Below, piece by piece: positions 9,285-19,073 of a stretch of DNA of 64,000 bases; the first letter of the stretch is position 1, and every line of letters begins with the position of its first letter. The stretch is from Paenibacillus sp. W2I17 (lineage in GTDB: Bacteria; Bacillota; Bacilli; Paenibacillales; Paenibacillaceae). Made by a program: the position numbers and the translations under genes. The DNA is taken from the NCBI RefSeq assembly GCF_030815985.1, contig NZ_JAUSXM010000001.1, positions 3,410,001 through 3,474,000 on the forward strand, read 5' to 3'. Under the pieces are notes generated by a model. That model made no database searches. It was not told the DNA's origin and saw only the letters and a list, made by a program, of their open reading frames with translations.

Positions 9285-12089
9285 TTGGGTAAATTAACAG
9301 GTATGCGAGGAGTATTTTTAAAATCACTCCTGGCATTGTCCATGGCTTTGCCGCTTCAGATCGGATTATGGAACGGAGATGCATCGGTTCATGCGGAAGG
9401 ACCGACAGACCCGGCACCGTTCATCCAGGCAAAGGTTGTGAACCAAAATGCAGGTAAAAAAGTATTATTCGACAACTCTCACGGCCAAACGGCTGGAGCT
9501 GCAGACTGGGTCATTGATGGAGGTTTCTCCGACTTCGGGAATGCACTCGCGAATGATGGTTACTATGTCAAAGAACTTCGCAAGACAACCCCATTTACCT
9601 ATGATGATCTGAAAGAGTATAACGTATTCGTTATTGCAGAGCCTCAAATTCCTTTCAAAACATCCGAACAAGCAGCACTCAAACAATATGTTGAAACGGG
9701 CGGCAGCATCTTCTTTGTTGGAGATCACTATAATGCCGACCGTAATAAAAACCGCTGGGATGGCTCTGAAGTCATCAACGGCTATCGTCGGGGAGCATTC
9801 GAAGATCCGGCCAAAGGTATGAGCACCGATGAGCGTAATTCTGAAGCGATGCAAAATGTAACCGGCTCGGACTGGTTGTCCGATAACTTCGGCGTACGAT
9901 TCCGCTATAACGCACTTGGCGATATCAACGCCAATATCGTCGTACCGGCAGATCAAGCCTTCGGCATCACAGAAGGGGTGTCGGGTGTAGCCATGCACGC
10001 AGGTTCAACACTCGCAATCACTGATCCGGAAAAGGCAAAAGGTATTGTGTACCTGCCAAAAACCAATGCAAAATGGAATAACGCGGTAGACCAAGGTGTC
10101 TACAACGGTGGCGGGATTGAAGAAGGTCCTTACGTGGCTGTATCCAAGCTGGGCGCAGGTAAGGCTGCTTTCATCGGTGACTCCTCTCCAGTAGAAGATG
10201 CATCACCAAAATACTTGCGTGAAGAGACAGGCACACGCAAAACAACGTATGACGGTTTTAAAGAAGCCGATGATGCCGTATTGCTCGTGAACACCGTGAA
10301 CTGGCTTGCTACACAAGAGAACTACACAAGCCTGACTGAAGTGAACGGACTTGAACTGGACACAGCTACAGCGCTGCTGCCATTCGAAGAACCGGCTGCT
10401 TCCACAGAACCACAGGCTGAACCTTGGTCCGCACCTGCTGCCGGATACAAGTGGTACGATCGTTCCACGTTCAAGGCTGGTTCTTATGGTGGACCTGCAT
10501 CCAGCGCGAACGCCGCATACAGCTTCGTGAAACAGGATACCCTTCCGAATGCAGAAGACTTCCAGATTCGTGTAGTTGTGGAGAACATGGCTCCAAACAC
10601 AACCGTATCCGGTTATAGTGCCGGTATCTATCTGACTGGCGGAACACAGGTAGCCATGATTCAGAATGAAAGTGGTACTTGGCCAACTTCGTACGGCTAT
10701 AGCTCCACATTCAGTGTAACCTCGGACAGCCAAGGTCGCGGGATCAAAGATCTGAACGTCCGTATCAAACCGGGTACAACTGGCGCTGCGAGCTTGCGTC
10801 TGCGTCTGAATGGCAGCAACCTGATCACCAATGCCGTGACTGTTGGCAATGTGCCAGCAGAACAGCTTCCGGAAGAAGAAGGACCGATTCCAGCAGCTAT
10901 CACCGTTGCTGAAGCACGTACCAAAGCCGTTGGCACTACCGTAACGATCGAAGGTGTTGTGACGACAGAGCCTGGTGCATTCGGTGGACAAGCCTTCTAT
11001 CTTCAAGATGAAACTGCTGGAATCTACGTATTCCAGCATACCAGCGGCTTCCATGCAGGTGACAAGGTGAAAGTAACGGCAGCAACAACCATCTATAACA
11101 GCGAGTTCGAGCTTACCGATATCGTTGCGATTGAGAAAACAGGTACGGCTTCCGTACCTGCTCCAATCGAGGTTACTGCAATTACAGATGCGAACCAAGG
11201 TCAACTGGTTCAATTGAAAAATGTAACGATCGAGAATATCATCAGTGCTACACCAGTTGGATCTTTTGAATTCGACGCGGTAGCAGCAGATGGAACGAGC
11301 ACACACATCCGTGTAGACACCCGTACAGGTGTGACGGAGACTTCCTTCCCTTATGTTGCTGGTGACAAAATCGATATCACAGGCGTTTCCGCTATTTTCA
11401 AAGATGTATATCAATTGAAACCTAGAAGCTTGAATGATTTTGTACCTGCTGAAGAGCAAGGTGGCGGCGAAGTGCCTTCCACTCCAGCTGCAGGAGCACC
11501 GGGTAAACCGGTGCTTTCTTCTGATAATGGATATACCACTGGCCTGTTCGAAGGTTCGTATAACGTAAGCATGAACCTCTGGTGGGGCGAAAATGGTTCT
11601 GAGTACAAACTGTATGAGAACGGCGTTCTGATCGATACGCAAAAGTTGACTGCGGCTTCACCATCGGCTCAGTCCTCCAAAACAGCTATTACAGGTAAAG
11701 CCAACGGCACGTATACCTACGTAGCCGAGCTGACCAATGACAAAGGCACAACACGCAGTGACGTGCTGACGGTACAAGTAACCAATGCTGCTCCAGGCAA
11801 AGCTACGTTGTCCCAAAACAACTGGGATGGTGACGGCAACTACAACGTATCCATGAACCTCTGGTGGGGTACGAACGCAACCGAATACCGTCTCTATGAG
11901 AATGATGTATTGATTGATACACAAGCGTTGAACGTGGCAACACCAGCTTCTCAAAGTGCTACAACTGAATTGTCCGGTCGCGCTAACGGAACGTATACGT
12001 ACCGTGCTGAGCTGATCAACGCCGCAGGCGTAACCAGCACCGAGACAATTACGGTTCAAGTTACTAAAGCTTTGCCTTTGGCTAGCTAA
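9285..12089 (+). CDS. Secreted multidomain protein: GATase-like, OB-fold and two chitinase-type beta domains
   Basis: About 934 residues, probably starting at TTG 9285 behind GGGAGGG (9272-9278). A signal peptide ends near VHAEG. Domain order: a ThuA/GATase-like Rossmann domain ([13 protein letters not shown] to LVNTVNWLA, about 55-360), a beta domain after a short linker, a YhcR/DUF6359-like OB-fold ([19 protein letters not shown], about 545-730), and two 85-residue tandem repeats. The repeats share [13 protein letters not shown] and GTYTY motifs with the ChiA-N/fibronectin-like domains of Paenibacillus chitinases, which suggests polysaccharide binding. The OB-fold occurs in extracellular nucleases, but no nuclease active site is evident. 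The catalytic activity is unknown. It ends in a strong terminator. Confidence 0.75.
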   Translation: MGKLTGMRGVFLKSLLALSMALPLQIGLWNGDASVHAEGPTDPAPFIQAKVVNQNAGKKVLFDNSHGQTAGAADWVIDGGFSDFGNALANDGYYVKELRKTTPFTYDDLKEYNVFVIAEPQIPFKTSEQAALKQYVETGGSIFFVGDHYNADRNKNRWDGSEVINGYRRGAFEDPAKGMSTDERNSEAMQNVTGSDWLSDNFGVRFRYNALGDINANIVVPADQAFGITEGVSGVAMHAGSTLAITDPEKAKGIVYLPKTNAKWNNAVDQGVYNGGGIEEGPYVAVSKLGAGKAAFIGDSSPVEDASPKYLREETGTRKTTYDGFKEADDAVLLVNTVNWLATQENYTSLTEVNGLELDTATALLPFEEPAASTEPQAEPWSAPAAGYKWYDRSTFKAGSYGGPASSANAAYSFVKQDTLPNAEDFQIRVVVENMAPNTTVSGYSAGIYLTGGTQVAMIQNESGTWPTSYGYSSTFSVTSDSQGRGIKDLNVRIKPGTTGAASLRLRLNGSNLITNAVTVGNVPAEQLPEEEGPIPAAITVAEARTKAVGTTVTIEGVVTTEPGAFGGQAFYLQDETAGIYVFQHTSGFHAGDKVKVTAATTIYNSEFELTDIVAIEKTGTASVPAPIEVTAITDANQGQLVQLKNVTIENIISATPVGSFEFDAVAADGTSTHIRVDTRTGVTETSFPYVAGDKIDITGVSAIFKDVYQLKPRSLNDFVPAEEQGGGEVPSTPAAGAPGKPVLSSDNGYTTGLFEGSYNVSMNLWWGENGSEYKLYENGVLIDTQKLTAASPSAQSSKTAITGKANGTYTYVAELTNDKGTTRSDVLTVQVTNAAPGKATLSQNNWDGDGNYNVSMNLWWGTNATEYRLYENDVLIDTQALNVATPASQSATTELSGRANGTYTYRAELINAAGVTSTETITVQVTKALPLAS

Positions 12090-12126
12090 GTCTCAGTAAA
12101 GAAGCCTAACGTTTAACCAAGCAACT

Positions 12127-12181
12127 AAAAAACCGAAACCAACATTGCCTGATTCACAGGGCAACATGGTTTCGGTTTTTT
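12127..12181. terminator. Bidirectional terminator
   Basis: Thirteen-base arms (AAAACCGAAACCA/TGGTTTCGGTTTT) at 12129-12141 and 12167-12179, with an inner TTGCC/GGCAA stem. A-rich on the left and T-rich on the right, so it can serve both the secreted-protein gene and the convergent small gene at 12186. Confidence 0.88.
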
Positions 12182-12185
12182 TCAT

Positions 12186-12446
12186 TCATTTCAAACGTTC
12201 CGGCTTATATCCATTTCTAACAAATAGAATGCTGTTCCATACAGCAAAGTAAGCGGCCACGGCGATGACACTAATGACAAAAATCAAGTTCATCTGTATA
12301 AACGTATAACTGCTTCCCGTGAAAATGATCAGGATCACACTGAGTCCAATATTTTCTCTGTTATGTTTTTTAAACTTCTGAAAGATCATTCTGTACAGTA
12401 ATAGGAGTACCATAAACGCAATCCATATAAAATAAAATATCTCCAT
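12186..12446 (-). CDS. Small membrane protein, unknown
   Basis: 86 residues with three likely transmembrane helices (about 4-24, 33-53, 56-76) and a basic cytoplasmic linker (FQKFKKHNREN). The ATG follows AAAGGAATG. It is a single gene convergent with the secreted protein and resembles no family I can name. Confidence 0.6.
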   Translation of the reverse strand: MEIFYFIWIAFMVLLLLYRMIFQKFKKHNRENIGLSVILIIFTGSSYTFIQMNLIFVISVIAVAAYFAVWNSILFVRNGYKPERLK

Positions 12447-12764
12447 AGGTCACATTCCTTTCGAAAAACTCACTTCTTATATTGGTATCTAAGAGGAGTA
12501 TTAATTAATATCCTTAATTCCCTTTATATAGAAACCTATTAATCTTACATGTATTTGGAAAATAATTCAATCACCTTTATACATATTCTTGGAATCCTCT
12601 TATTCCTCGACGGTTAGCTGAGCAACAAAAACGTACCGTTGTTTATTTGCAGACACAAAAAAAGACTATCCCTGCCAATATTTTGGCACCGAATAGCCCT
12701 CTCTTCTTACGCTATCATCAAATCTTAATTTATCATCTAATATATTCGTAGCGCCACATTAATT
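12447..12764. other. Intergenic region without a gene
   Basis: The stretch contains the upstream region of the small membrane protein and the phn terminator at 12657-12698. The rest is AT-rich with no coding signal. Confidence 0.6.
12657..12698 (-). terminator. Terminator of the phn transporter operon
   Basis: The minus strand reads GGCTAT, TGCCAA, a four-base loop, TTGGCA, ATAGTC, then seven T residues. It is a clear hairpin with one small internal loop. Confidence 0.82.
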
Positions 12765-13571
12765 CTACACCAGTTTCTTACGAATATACCCCGAGATCAA
12801 GTCGATAATCGTGATCATCACGATAATACCCAGCAGTATTATACCTACTCGCGGCCAGTTCCGGGTGCTCAATGCAAAGATCAGTGGTGTACCAATTCCC
12901 CCTGCTCCGATTACACCAAGTATGGTCGCGGAACGTACATTGATCTCAAAACGATACAATGTATAGTTCAGGAATCCAGGCATAACCTGTGGCAGGATAG
13001 CAAACCACAACTGCTGCATGCGATTGACTCCGGAGGCAAGCAGCGCCTCAGATGGGCCATAGTCGATATTTTCAACTTCATCCGCGTATAATTTGCCTAA
13101 CATGCCGATGGAGTGTAATCCAAGGGCGAGTACCCCTGCAAACGATCCGGGACCTACTGCCTTAATGAATAACAAGGCCATGATAATCTCAGGGAACGTG
13201 CGGATAAAGCTGAGTACCATTTTACCTGCACCCGAGATGGAACGATGCCCACTCATGTTACGGGCAGACCAGAATGCAAACGGGATACAGAGCACGGCCG
13301 AGATTACAGTACCTAGTACGGAGATTGCCAATGTGTCTAGCAGTCCGCGCAGCAAGTCTTCTCCCTCAGGCAAATATACAAACTCCCAGTCCGGTGAGAA
13401 AATTCCGGCTACAATGGCTTTCATAATCTGAGCGGCAGTTTCCTTGAAACCAGTAAACGGTACACCCGCAAGCGCCCAGGCATACATAAGGATTAACAGT
13501 AACACAATGACCCAGCGTAGCGGGTTCTTCCGTGGTTTAGGCCGGATGCGGCTTGTTTCATTTTTCATCAT
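12765..13571 (-). CDS. phnE: Phosphonate/phosphite ABC transporter permease (second PhnE)
   Basis: Integral membrane permease, 268 residues, with about five to six helices. Typical PhnE features are the PFTGFKETA and GEDLLRGLLDTLAIS segments, the EAA loop (PSEALLASGVNRMQQLWFAILPQV) and RSATILGVIGAGGIG. It starts four bases inside the first permease gene, so translation is coupled. Paired PhnE paralogues are common in Firmicute PhnDCE-type systems. The substrate could be phosphonate, phosphite or another organophosphate; no C-P lyase genes are present here. Confidence 0.9.
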   Translation of the reverse strand: MMKNETSRIRPKPRKNPLRWVIVLLLILMYAWALAGVPFTGFKETAAQIMKAIVAGIFSPDWEFVYLPEGEDLLRGLLDTLAISVLGTVISAVLCIPFAFWSARNMSGHRSISGAGKMVLSFIRTFPEIIMALLFIKAVGPGSFAGVLALGLHSIGMLGKLYADEVENIDYGPSEALLASGVNRMQQLWFAILPQVMPGFLNYTLYRFEINVRSATILGVIGAGGIGTPLIFALSTRNWPRVGIILLGIIVMITIIDLISGYIRKKLV

Positions 13572-14419
13572 AGCAATTTCTCCCGCAGCTTAGTACTTAC
13601 ATAATCAATGACCAGAACAATGACGAGGGTAAACAGAATGATTACGCTGGTCTTGTCATACTCCAGGAATCCAAGTGTAGCCTCATAATAGAGTCCAATT
13701 CCTCCGGCTCCCACCAATCCCAGAATGGCTGCAGCACGTATATTAATTTCGAAGGCATACAGCACATAGGACGTGAACTGGGCAGCCAGTTGCGGCACAA
13801 CGCCATATACAATGAGCTGAATCCGGTTCATACCAACAGCCGTCATCGCTTCCAGTGGCCCCTGATCAATGGTTTCCAGCGTCTCATAGGTCAACTTCGC
13901 AATCAGGCCTATCGAGAACACAGCCAGTGCCAAGATTCCGGGGATTGGCCCCAAACCAAACACAGCGACGAACAAAGCAGCAAGCAGCAGATCCGGCACG
14001 GTCCGAATCAGGTTCAGCAGAAAGCGCGCCGGATAGTAAATCCAGCGACTTGGCATCAGATTACCGGCACAGATGATCGAGACCGGAATCGCAATAATCG
14101 CACCAATGGTAGTCCCAATCAGGGCCATTCGGATCGTTTCCAGCATGCCTTGCACGATATTATCAAAGTAACTCCACCGGGGTGGAAACATTTCCTTTAG
14201 CAGATCCAACATGTTGGGAAAACCTTCAAACAACTCCGTGAAGCTGGCATCCGTCTGTTTGGCACTGGCCCACAGAAGGAGCAGAATGATCACTAAGGTG
14301 AGCAAATGTTTCGTACGCCCAGGCGGTTTTGGGCGATTTACAACCTGAGCCGGGCTGGAACCAGGTTCCTTCCCTACTCCGCCTGAATTCTGAAGTGGAA
14401 CATTGGACTGCCCCTTCAT
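13568..14419 (-). CDS. phnE: Phosphonate/phosphite ABC transporter permease (first PhnE)
   Basis: 283 residues with a Pro-rich cytoplasmic N-terminus (about 1-35). The first helix follows, then the transport core with the EAA-type loop [25 protein letters not shown] and [16 protein letters not shown]. It shares the GGIG and VGMNR/GVNR landmarks with the downstream permease, so the two probably form a heterodimer. It overlaps the ATPase gene by four bases and the next permease by four bases. Confidence 0.9.
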   Translation of the reverse strand: MKGQSNVPLQNSGGVGKEPGSSPAQVVNRPKPPGRTKHLLTLVIILLLLWASAKQTDASFTELFEGFPNMLDLLKEMFPPRWSYFDNIVQGMLETIRMALIGTTIGAIIAIPVSIICAGNLMPSRWIYYPARFLLNLIRTVPDLLLAALFVAVFGLGPIPGILALAVFSIGLIAKLTYETLETIDQGPLEAMTAVGMNRIQLIVYGVVPQLAAQFTSYVLYAFEINIRAAAILGLVGAGGIGLYYEATLGFLEYDKTSVIILFTLVIVLVIDYVSTKLREKLL

Positions 14420-15213
14420 ACCACAACTTCTCCCTGCTCATGCACAGCCTGCTTGTCCAACAATTCGTCAGCCAGAATCGGTCTGCCGTATATTTCTGCA
14501 AAGCGCTCATCCGTTGCCTCTTCCACCGGACCGTCGAATACGACCTCGCCTGCTCTCAATCCGACAATACGGGTCGCATACTCTCTCGCCAGATCAATAA
14601 AGTGAAGGTTAACGATGGTCGTAATCCCAAGGTCTTGATTGATACGTTTCAGGTCATCCATGACCTGCTTTGTTGTAAGCGGGTCAAGTGAAGCAACCGG
14701 TTCGTCGGCCAGAATGATTTTTGCTTCCTGTGCCAGTACACGGGCAATAGCCACACGCTGTTGTTGTCCACCAGACAACTGATCTGCACGGGAATAAGCT
14801 TTCTCCGAGATATTCACACGATCCAGCGCAGTGAATGCCAGCTCAATATCCTCTTTTGGAAAACGACCCATAATGGTACGCATGGTGGAATGGTATCCAA
14901 CCCGTCCAGCGAGTACGTTACGTAGTACACTGGACCGTTTCACCAGATTGAAACTCTGGAAGATCATGCCGATGTCACGTCTGATCATACGTAACCGTTT
15001 GCCTTGTGCCTTCGTGATGGAGCTTCCGTTAATCAGAATCTCTCCCTCACTAATGTCGTGCAGTCGGTTAATGGAGCGTAAGAGCGTTGATTTACCCGCA
15101 CCGGACAGACCCACTACAGCAATGAATTCACCCTGCTCAAATTTCAGATTAATATTATCCAGGCCCTTGGTGCCGTTAGCGTAAGTTTTGGTAACGTTAT
15201 GAAGCTCAATCAT
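14416..15213 (-). CDS. phnC: Phosphonate/phosphite ABC transporter ATP-binding protein
   Basis: ATPase of the import system. The start is placed at ATG 15213 ([11 protein letters not shown]) because GAAGGA sits seven bases upstream and family members begin here; an upstream in-frame extension to 15297 is poor. This gives 265 residues. Walker A is [13 protein letters not shown], the Q-loop is MIFQSFNLV, the signature is [13 protein letters not shown], Walker B is [13 protein letters not shown], and the switch is VNLHFIDLA, as in PhnC. It sits between the binding protein and the two permeases. Confidence 0.93.
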   Translation of the reverse strand: MIELHNVTKTYANGTKGLDNINLKFEQGEFIAVVGLSGAGKSTLLRSINRLHDISEGEILINGSSITKAQGKRLRMIRRDIGMIFQSFNLVKRSSVLRNVLAGRVGYHSTMRTIMGRFPKEDIELAFTALDRVNISEKAYSRADQLSGGQQQRVAIARVLAQEAKIILADEPVASLDPLTTKQVMDDLKRINQDLGITTIVNLHFIDLAREYATRIVGLRAGEVVFDGPVEEATDERFAEIYGRPILADELLDKQAVHEQGEVVV

Positions 15214-15391
15214 GACAATATCCTTCTTTCCATTCATAATGATCAACCATACATGAGTCCTTGCTATAATGGCACAAGCCAGCGCAGCGTAGATCACGCT
15301 GAACTGGCCTGTCCATTGCTACGATTAAGCTGTTCCCATCCAAGAAAGCTACTACAAAGTGAACAGATCCCGAACTACTTTCGGATCAGAA

Positions 15392-16375
15392 TTATTCACC
15401 TTTCACTTTTTCGCCATACTGGCGAACGATCTCAAACTTGCTATCATCGGACTCTACATAACCTTCATGCGTATAGATTTCTTTGATGATCTGGTGACCT
15501 TCAGTATCTTTACCGATATCGATGAAGGCTTGTTTGATCTTCGCAGTCCAATCTGCATTCATGTCTGTACGAACGGCAATGGTATCGTTAGGAATAGGCT
15601 CAGTGAACGCCAGTACGCGTGTATCTTCAAATACAGTCGGATAGTCTTTAGCTACCGTGTTGCGGGCATCTTGGAAAATAGCTGCTGCATCAACGTCACC
15701 GTTCAATACAGCGATAACACCTTGGTCATGACCTTTCAACGTTACAGGTGTTACATCTTTTAATGGATCAATCCCTCTGTCCAGCAACAGACCTGCTGGC
15801 CATACATAACCTGCGGAAGACGTTACGTTTTGGTAAGCGACTTTTTTACCTTTAAGGTCCTCGATGGATTGAATCGGCGAATCTTTTTTCACAATGAACA
15901 TGGATTTATATGAATCTGCCAGTTGCTCTGTAGGAGCTCCAGTCTCATCATTCACACCAAAACGTTGTGCTTGCAAAATAACTTGTGCAGCGCCTTTTTC
16001 TTTAGCCAGTACATAAGCTGTCGGAGGCAAGAAACCTACGTCTACTTTGTTGGAAGCCATTGCTTCAATAATTGTGTTGTAGTCGGTGGATACGCTGACT
16101 TTTACCGGAATGCCCAGTTTGTCACCAAGCAACTTCTCCAGCGGTTTCGCTTTGGCTTCAAGCGTATCTGCGTTCTGGGAAGGAACAAATTGAACCGTCA
16201 ATTCAGTTGGCACATAACCTTCGACAACTTTCTCTGTCTCTGCCGTAGACGTACCGGATGCATTCGAACTCGCATTATCCCCGTTAGCCGAACCTGTTGT
16301 ACTACTGCTAGACCCACAAGCACTCAGAAACAGAACCAAAATCAACAATGGTAAAAATAAAGCAGACTTCTTCAA
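15392..16375 (-). CDS. phnD: Phosphonate/phosphite ABC transporter substrate-binding lipoprotein
   Basis: Binding protein anchored by a lipidated cysteine. The TTG at 16375 gives MKKSALFLPL... with lipobox LSAC (C20). GGAGGGTG lies just upstream, while the more distal TTG at 16390 is buried in the Shine-Dalgarno itself. PhnD-like motifs are TVQFVPSQNADTLEAKAKPL, VSTDYNTIIEAMASNKVDVGFLPPTAY, DLKGKKVAYQNVTSSAGYVWPAG and the GDVDAA segment. About 327 residues. It is the first gene of the leftward operon, with a 95-base gap to the hydrolysed-start-supported ATPase region. Confidence 0.92.
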   Translation of the reverse strand: MKKSALFLPLLILVLFLSACGSSSSTTGSANGDNASSNASGTSTAETEKVVEGYVPTELTVQFVPSQNADTLEAKAKPLEKLLGDKLGIPVKVSVSTDYNTIIEAMASNKVDVGFLPPTAYVLAKEKGAAQVILQAQRFGVNDETGAPTEQLADSYKSMFIVKKDSPIQSIEDLKGKKVAYQNVTSSAGYVWPAGLLLDRGIDPLKDVTPVTLKGHDQGVIAVLNGDVDAAAIFQDARNTVAKDYPTVFEDTRVLAFTEPIPNDTIAVRTDMNADWTAKIKQAFIDIGKDTEGHQIIKEIYTHEGYVESDDSKFEIVRQYGEKVKGE

Positions 16376-16648
16376 ACGAACACCCTCCAAAGAGTTTCTA
16401 TTTTTCAGTACTTATCTACTATAGTTGCCAAATATTAGCGCGATGTGAAACGAAATTTGGAGTTTTGTAAAGTTTCCTGTCAGGCTGTCAGCGCGACTTG
16501 TATCTGTTAGAATAGGCTCATTATGGTTGAAGATATAAGAAGAACATCGGAGATCACGGCGTATACTTCGGTTCTTCAGGCTATTCATTCTTCTCCGTTT
16601 TATGGTAATTCCATATATCTGAACTTATATATTAGAGGAGATTGTAAA

Positions 16649-18253
16649 ATGACATCCACAAACCATACGGCAAGCTTCGACATTCTGTTCACCAGTGATC
16701 TGCACGGGGCCATCCGCCCCATTCATTACAACACCAATGCCTACCGCCCGGCTGGACTTGCCCTGCTGGCTTCCCTGATTCGTAAGGAACGTGAACGTTC
16801 ACCTGAATTGATGCTGGTGGATAACGGGGATCTCTTGCAAGGATCACCCTTGGCCTCTTATGCAGCTTCACAAGTTTCCAAAAACGAAGTGCATCCATTT
16901 ATAACCGTTCTGAATGAACTGGGCTATGATGCTGCCGTAATGGGCAATCATGAGTTTAACTATGGTCAGCATCTGTTACGCGGGGCGGTTGAAGCTTCCG
17001 ACTTTCCTTGGCTGTCTGCCAATATTGTAAAAGATGAGCATCCAGACGTACCTGCCTTCGGTCCTCCGTATCTAATCAAAACATTGTCTACGGGTGTCAA
17101 AATTGCCCTGTTGGGCGCAACTACGCATTACATTCCAAACTGGGAGCATCCGAAAAATATTGAGGGTTTACAGTTCCTTGATGCCTTGGAGACCATCCGT
17201 ACATGGGTTAACTATATACGCGAGCATGAACAACCAGATGTAATGGTTGTCAGTTATCATGGCGGATTTGAGAGTGATCTGGAGACAGGAGAGCCCACCG
17301 AAAGATTAACTGGAGAAAATCAAGGCTATGCCATCTGTCGGGACATCGAAGGCATCGATGTGTTGCTTACCGGACATCAGCATCGTCAGCTTACCACTAA
17401 TATTCATGGTGTAACCGTCATTCAGCCGGGATTCAGTGGAAATGGTGCGGGGCATATAACCGTTCAGTTGGAACAATCATCGGGCGGCAAGTGGCAGATT
17501 ACAGATAAGCAGGCTCGGTTGTTACTTCTGGATGAACATCATGAGGTTGAACCTGATGCAACCGTCATGAAACTGACGGAAGAGCTGGAAACTGAGGCAC
17601 AAGCATGGCTTGATCAACCCATTGGCGAGGTGGCTGGGGATTTATCCATCACCAATGCTACGGCTCTGCGACTCAAGGCACATCCATTCATTGCTTTTGT
17701 ACATCAAGTGCAGATGGAAGCGACTGGAGCGCAGCTCTCCAATACCGCCATGCTGAGTGAAGAAGCTCGCGGTTTCGGGAGTCACATCACCGTTCGGGAC
17801 GTGTTATCCAACTTCATCTATCCTAATACTCTGACGGTGCTGGAGTTGAGTGGTCAGGATATCCGGGAGGCACTGGAACAAACGGCACGTTACTTTGAAG
17901 TGAATGCTTCTGGTGAGGTGGCAGTCAATCCGGCTTATATGGAGCCCAAACCCCAACATTATAATTACGATATGTGGGCTGGCATGGAATACGAGCTGGA
18001 TATCTCCCAACCTGTAGGCAGTCGAGTTGTGAAGTTGGAACATGAAGGCAAGCCAATGGACATGAATGGCATGTACTCTGTGGTGATGAACAGTTACCGT
18101 GCTGCTGGCGGGGGGGATTATGCGATGTATCCAGGCAAAAAGGTACTGCACGAAGGTGCCACGGACATGGCCGCACTGGTGGAGGATTATATTCGCAGAC
18201 ACCAACCGTTAACGGTTGAACAGCCAAATAACTGGAAAGTTATTGGAAGTTAA
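16649..18253 (+). CDS. Cytoplasmic 5'-nucleotidase / 2',3'-cyclic phosphodiesterase-type metallophosphoesterase
   Basis: 534 residues from ATG 16649, which has GAGGAG nine bases upstream; the longer frame from 16523 lacks a start signal. Motifs of the calcineurin-like core are LFTSDLHG, DNGDLLQGSP, MGNHEFNYG, VSYHGG and GHQHR. The C-terminal 5'-nucleotidase domain (from about 330) includes RAAGGGDYAMYPG. It has no signal peptide, so it is cytoplasmic, like Bacillus YunD-type proteins. It diverges from phnD over a 273-base gap. A joint role in scavenging phosphorus from imported or internal phosphoesters is inferred. Confidence 0.88.
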   Translation: MTSTNHTASFDILFTSDLHGAIRPIHYNTNAYRPAGLALLASLIRKERERSPELMLVDNGDLLQGSPLASYAASQVSKNEVHPFITVLNELGYDAAVMGNHEFNYGQHLLRGAVEASDFPWLSANIVKDEHPDVPAFGPPYLIKTLSTGVKIALLGATTHYIPNWEHPKNIEGLQFLDALETIRTWVNYIREHEQPDVMVVSYHGGFESDLETGEPTERLTGENQGYAICRDIEGIDVLLTGHQHRQLTTNIHGVTVIQPGFSGNGAGHITVQLEQSSGGKWQITDKQARLLLLDEHHEVEPDATVMKLTEELETEAQAWLDQPIGEVAGDLSITNATALRLKAHPFIAFVHQVQMEATGAQLSNTAMLSEEARGFGSHITVRDVLSNFIYPNTLTVLELSGQDIREALEQTARYFEVNASGEVAVNPAYMEPKPQHYNYDMWAGMEYELDISQPVGSRVVKLEHEGKPMDMNGMYSVVMNSYRAAGGGDYAMYPGKKVLHEGATDMAALVEDYIRRHQPLTVEQPNNWKVIGS

Positions 18254-18258
18254 ATGAG

Positions 18259-18297
18259 AAAGAGCAGGTCCTGTGATCAGGATCTGCTCTTTTGTTT
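18259..18297 (+). terminator. Terminator of the phosphoesterase gene
   Basis: Long stem AAAGAGCAGGTCCTG/CAGGATCTGCTCTTT with one mismatch, followed by T-rich sequence. Confidence 0.85.
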
Positions 18298-18464
18298 TTC
18301 CAACCTATAACTTCGTATAGAAACGTAATGTAGTTGAAATTCAGCCTCATAATTTCAATACATATTGGAACTGATCTGAACATTAGCTTAAAGAAAAAGC
18401 AACCGATTGGTTGAACAGCTGCTTACTTGTTCTTATTTGAATTATCCTATCCTGTCCCATCCCG

Positions 18465-18800
18465 TTATCCGACATATTGAAGAATTAACTGATATAAGGC
18501 TATGGAAAACCCTAGAATACTTGCTTTCATTTTAGATGGATGATTTCTTTCGCTGCGAATCAAATAAAAGAAAATCACTATAAATCCTGCAGGTATCCAT
18601 AGCTCAAAGACACCTTTTGTTGTACTTTGAGAATAAATTGGAGTAATGAACGTACTAATCAAAAAGTAAAAGAAAACCGTAAAACGTCTTGTTTCTAATT
18701 GCTTGCTCCACCTTACTAGAATGAAAATAATAATGATTGCGATAATCGTAATGTGTAAAGGGGGAAGAAGAAGAGCAGCATTCCCAAATTTGAATTCCAT
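18465..18800 (-). CDS. Small membrane protein, unknown
   Basis: 111 residues with about four hydrophobic helices (12-30, 40-56, 66-82, 92-110) and short polar loops. The ATG follows GAGGAGGG. Monocistronic, between two terminators. No family recognised. Confidence 0.6.
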   Translation of the reverse strand: MEFKFGNAALLLPPLHITIIAIIIIFILVRWSKQLETRRFTVFFYFLISTFITPIYSQSTTKGVFELWIPAGFIVIFFYLIRSERNHPSKMKASILGFSIALYQLILQYVG

Positions 18801-18975
18801 TCCGCATTGCCCTCCTCTCTTTTAATGCATCACATGACTGATTACAGGCATACGTGTAAAAATTCATTCTCATGCTTCAAAACCGCTGGCAACCTTCCAA
18901 AAACGGACCTATTCCAATATATCCATATTTTAACACACAATCATAGTTCCATTTCCCACGTTTATTCAATAAAAT

Positions 18976-19027
18976 ATGCAAAAAGAGCAGAAGTGAGGAG
19001 CATCGTGCCCTCATCCCTGCTCTTTTA
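18976..19027 (-). terminator. Terminator of the ABC exporter operon
   Basis: Ten-base arms AAAAGAGCAG/CTGCTCTTTT (18981-18990, 19017-19026) with an extra inner GAGG/CCTC pairing and a minus-strand TTTTT tail, about 50 bases after the stop at 19074. Confidence 0.82.
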
Positions 19028-19073
19028 CATACCTACAAGCTTTCCAATACATGTCACATATTATCCAAAATGA

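Noticed and set aside
10203..11642. Long open frame on the minus strand (479 codons)
   Set aside because: Antisense to the secreted multidomain protein, with Cys/Arg/Ser-rich low-complexity translation and no ribosome binding site; a shadow of the plus-strand gene.
11511..12080. Tandem repeats as a mobile or recombination element
   Set aside because: They are two protein-domain repeats within one reading frame, not DNA repeats with conserved ends.
16391..16648. Pho box between phnD and the phosphoesterase gene
   Set aside because: Only isolated TTTACA-like hexamers with wrong spacing were seen; not enough to list.
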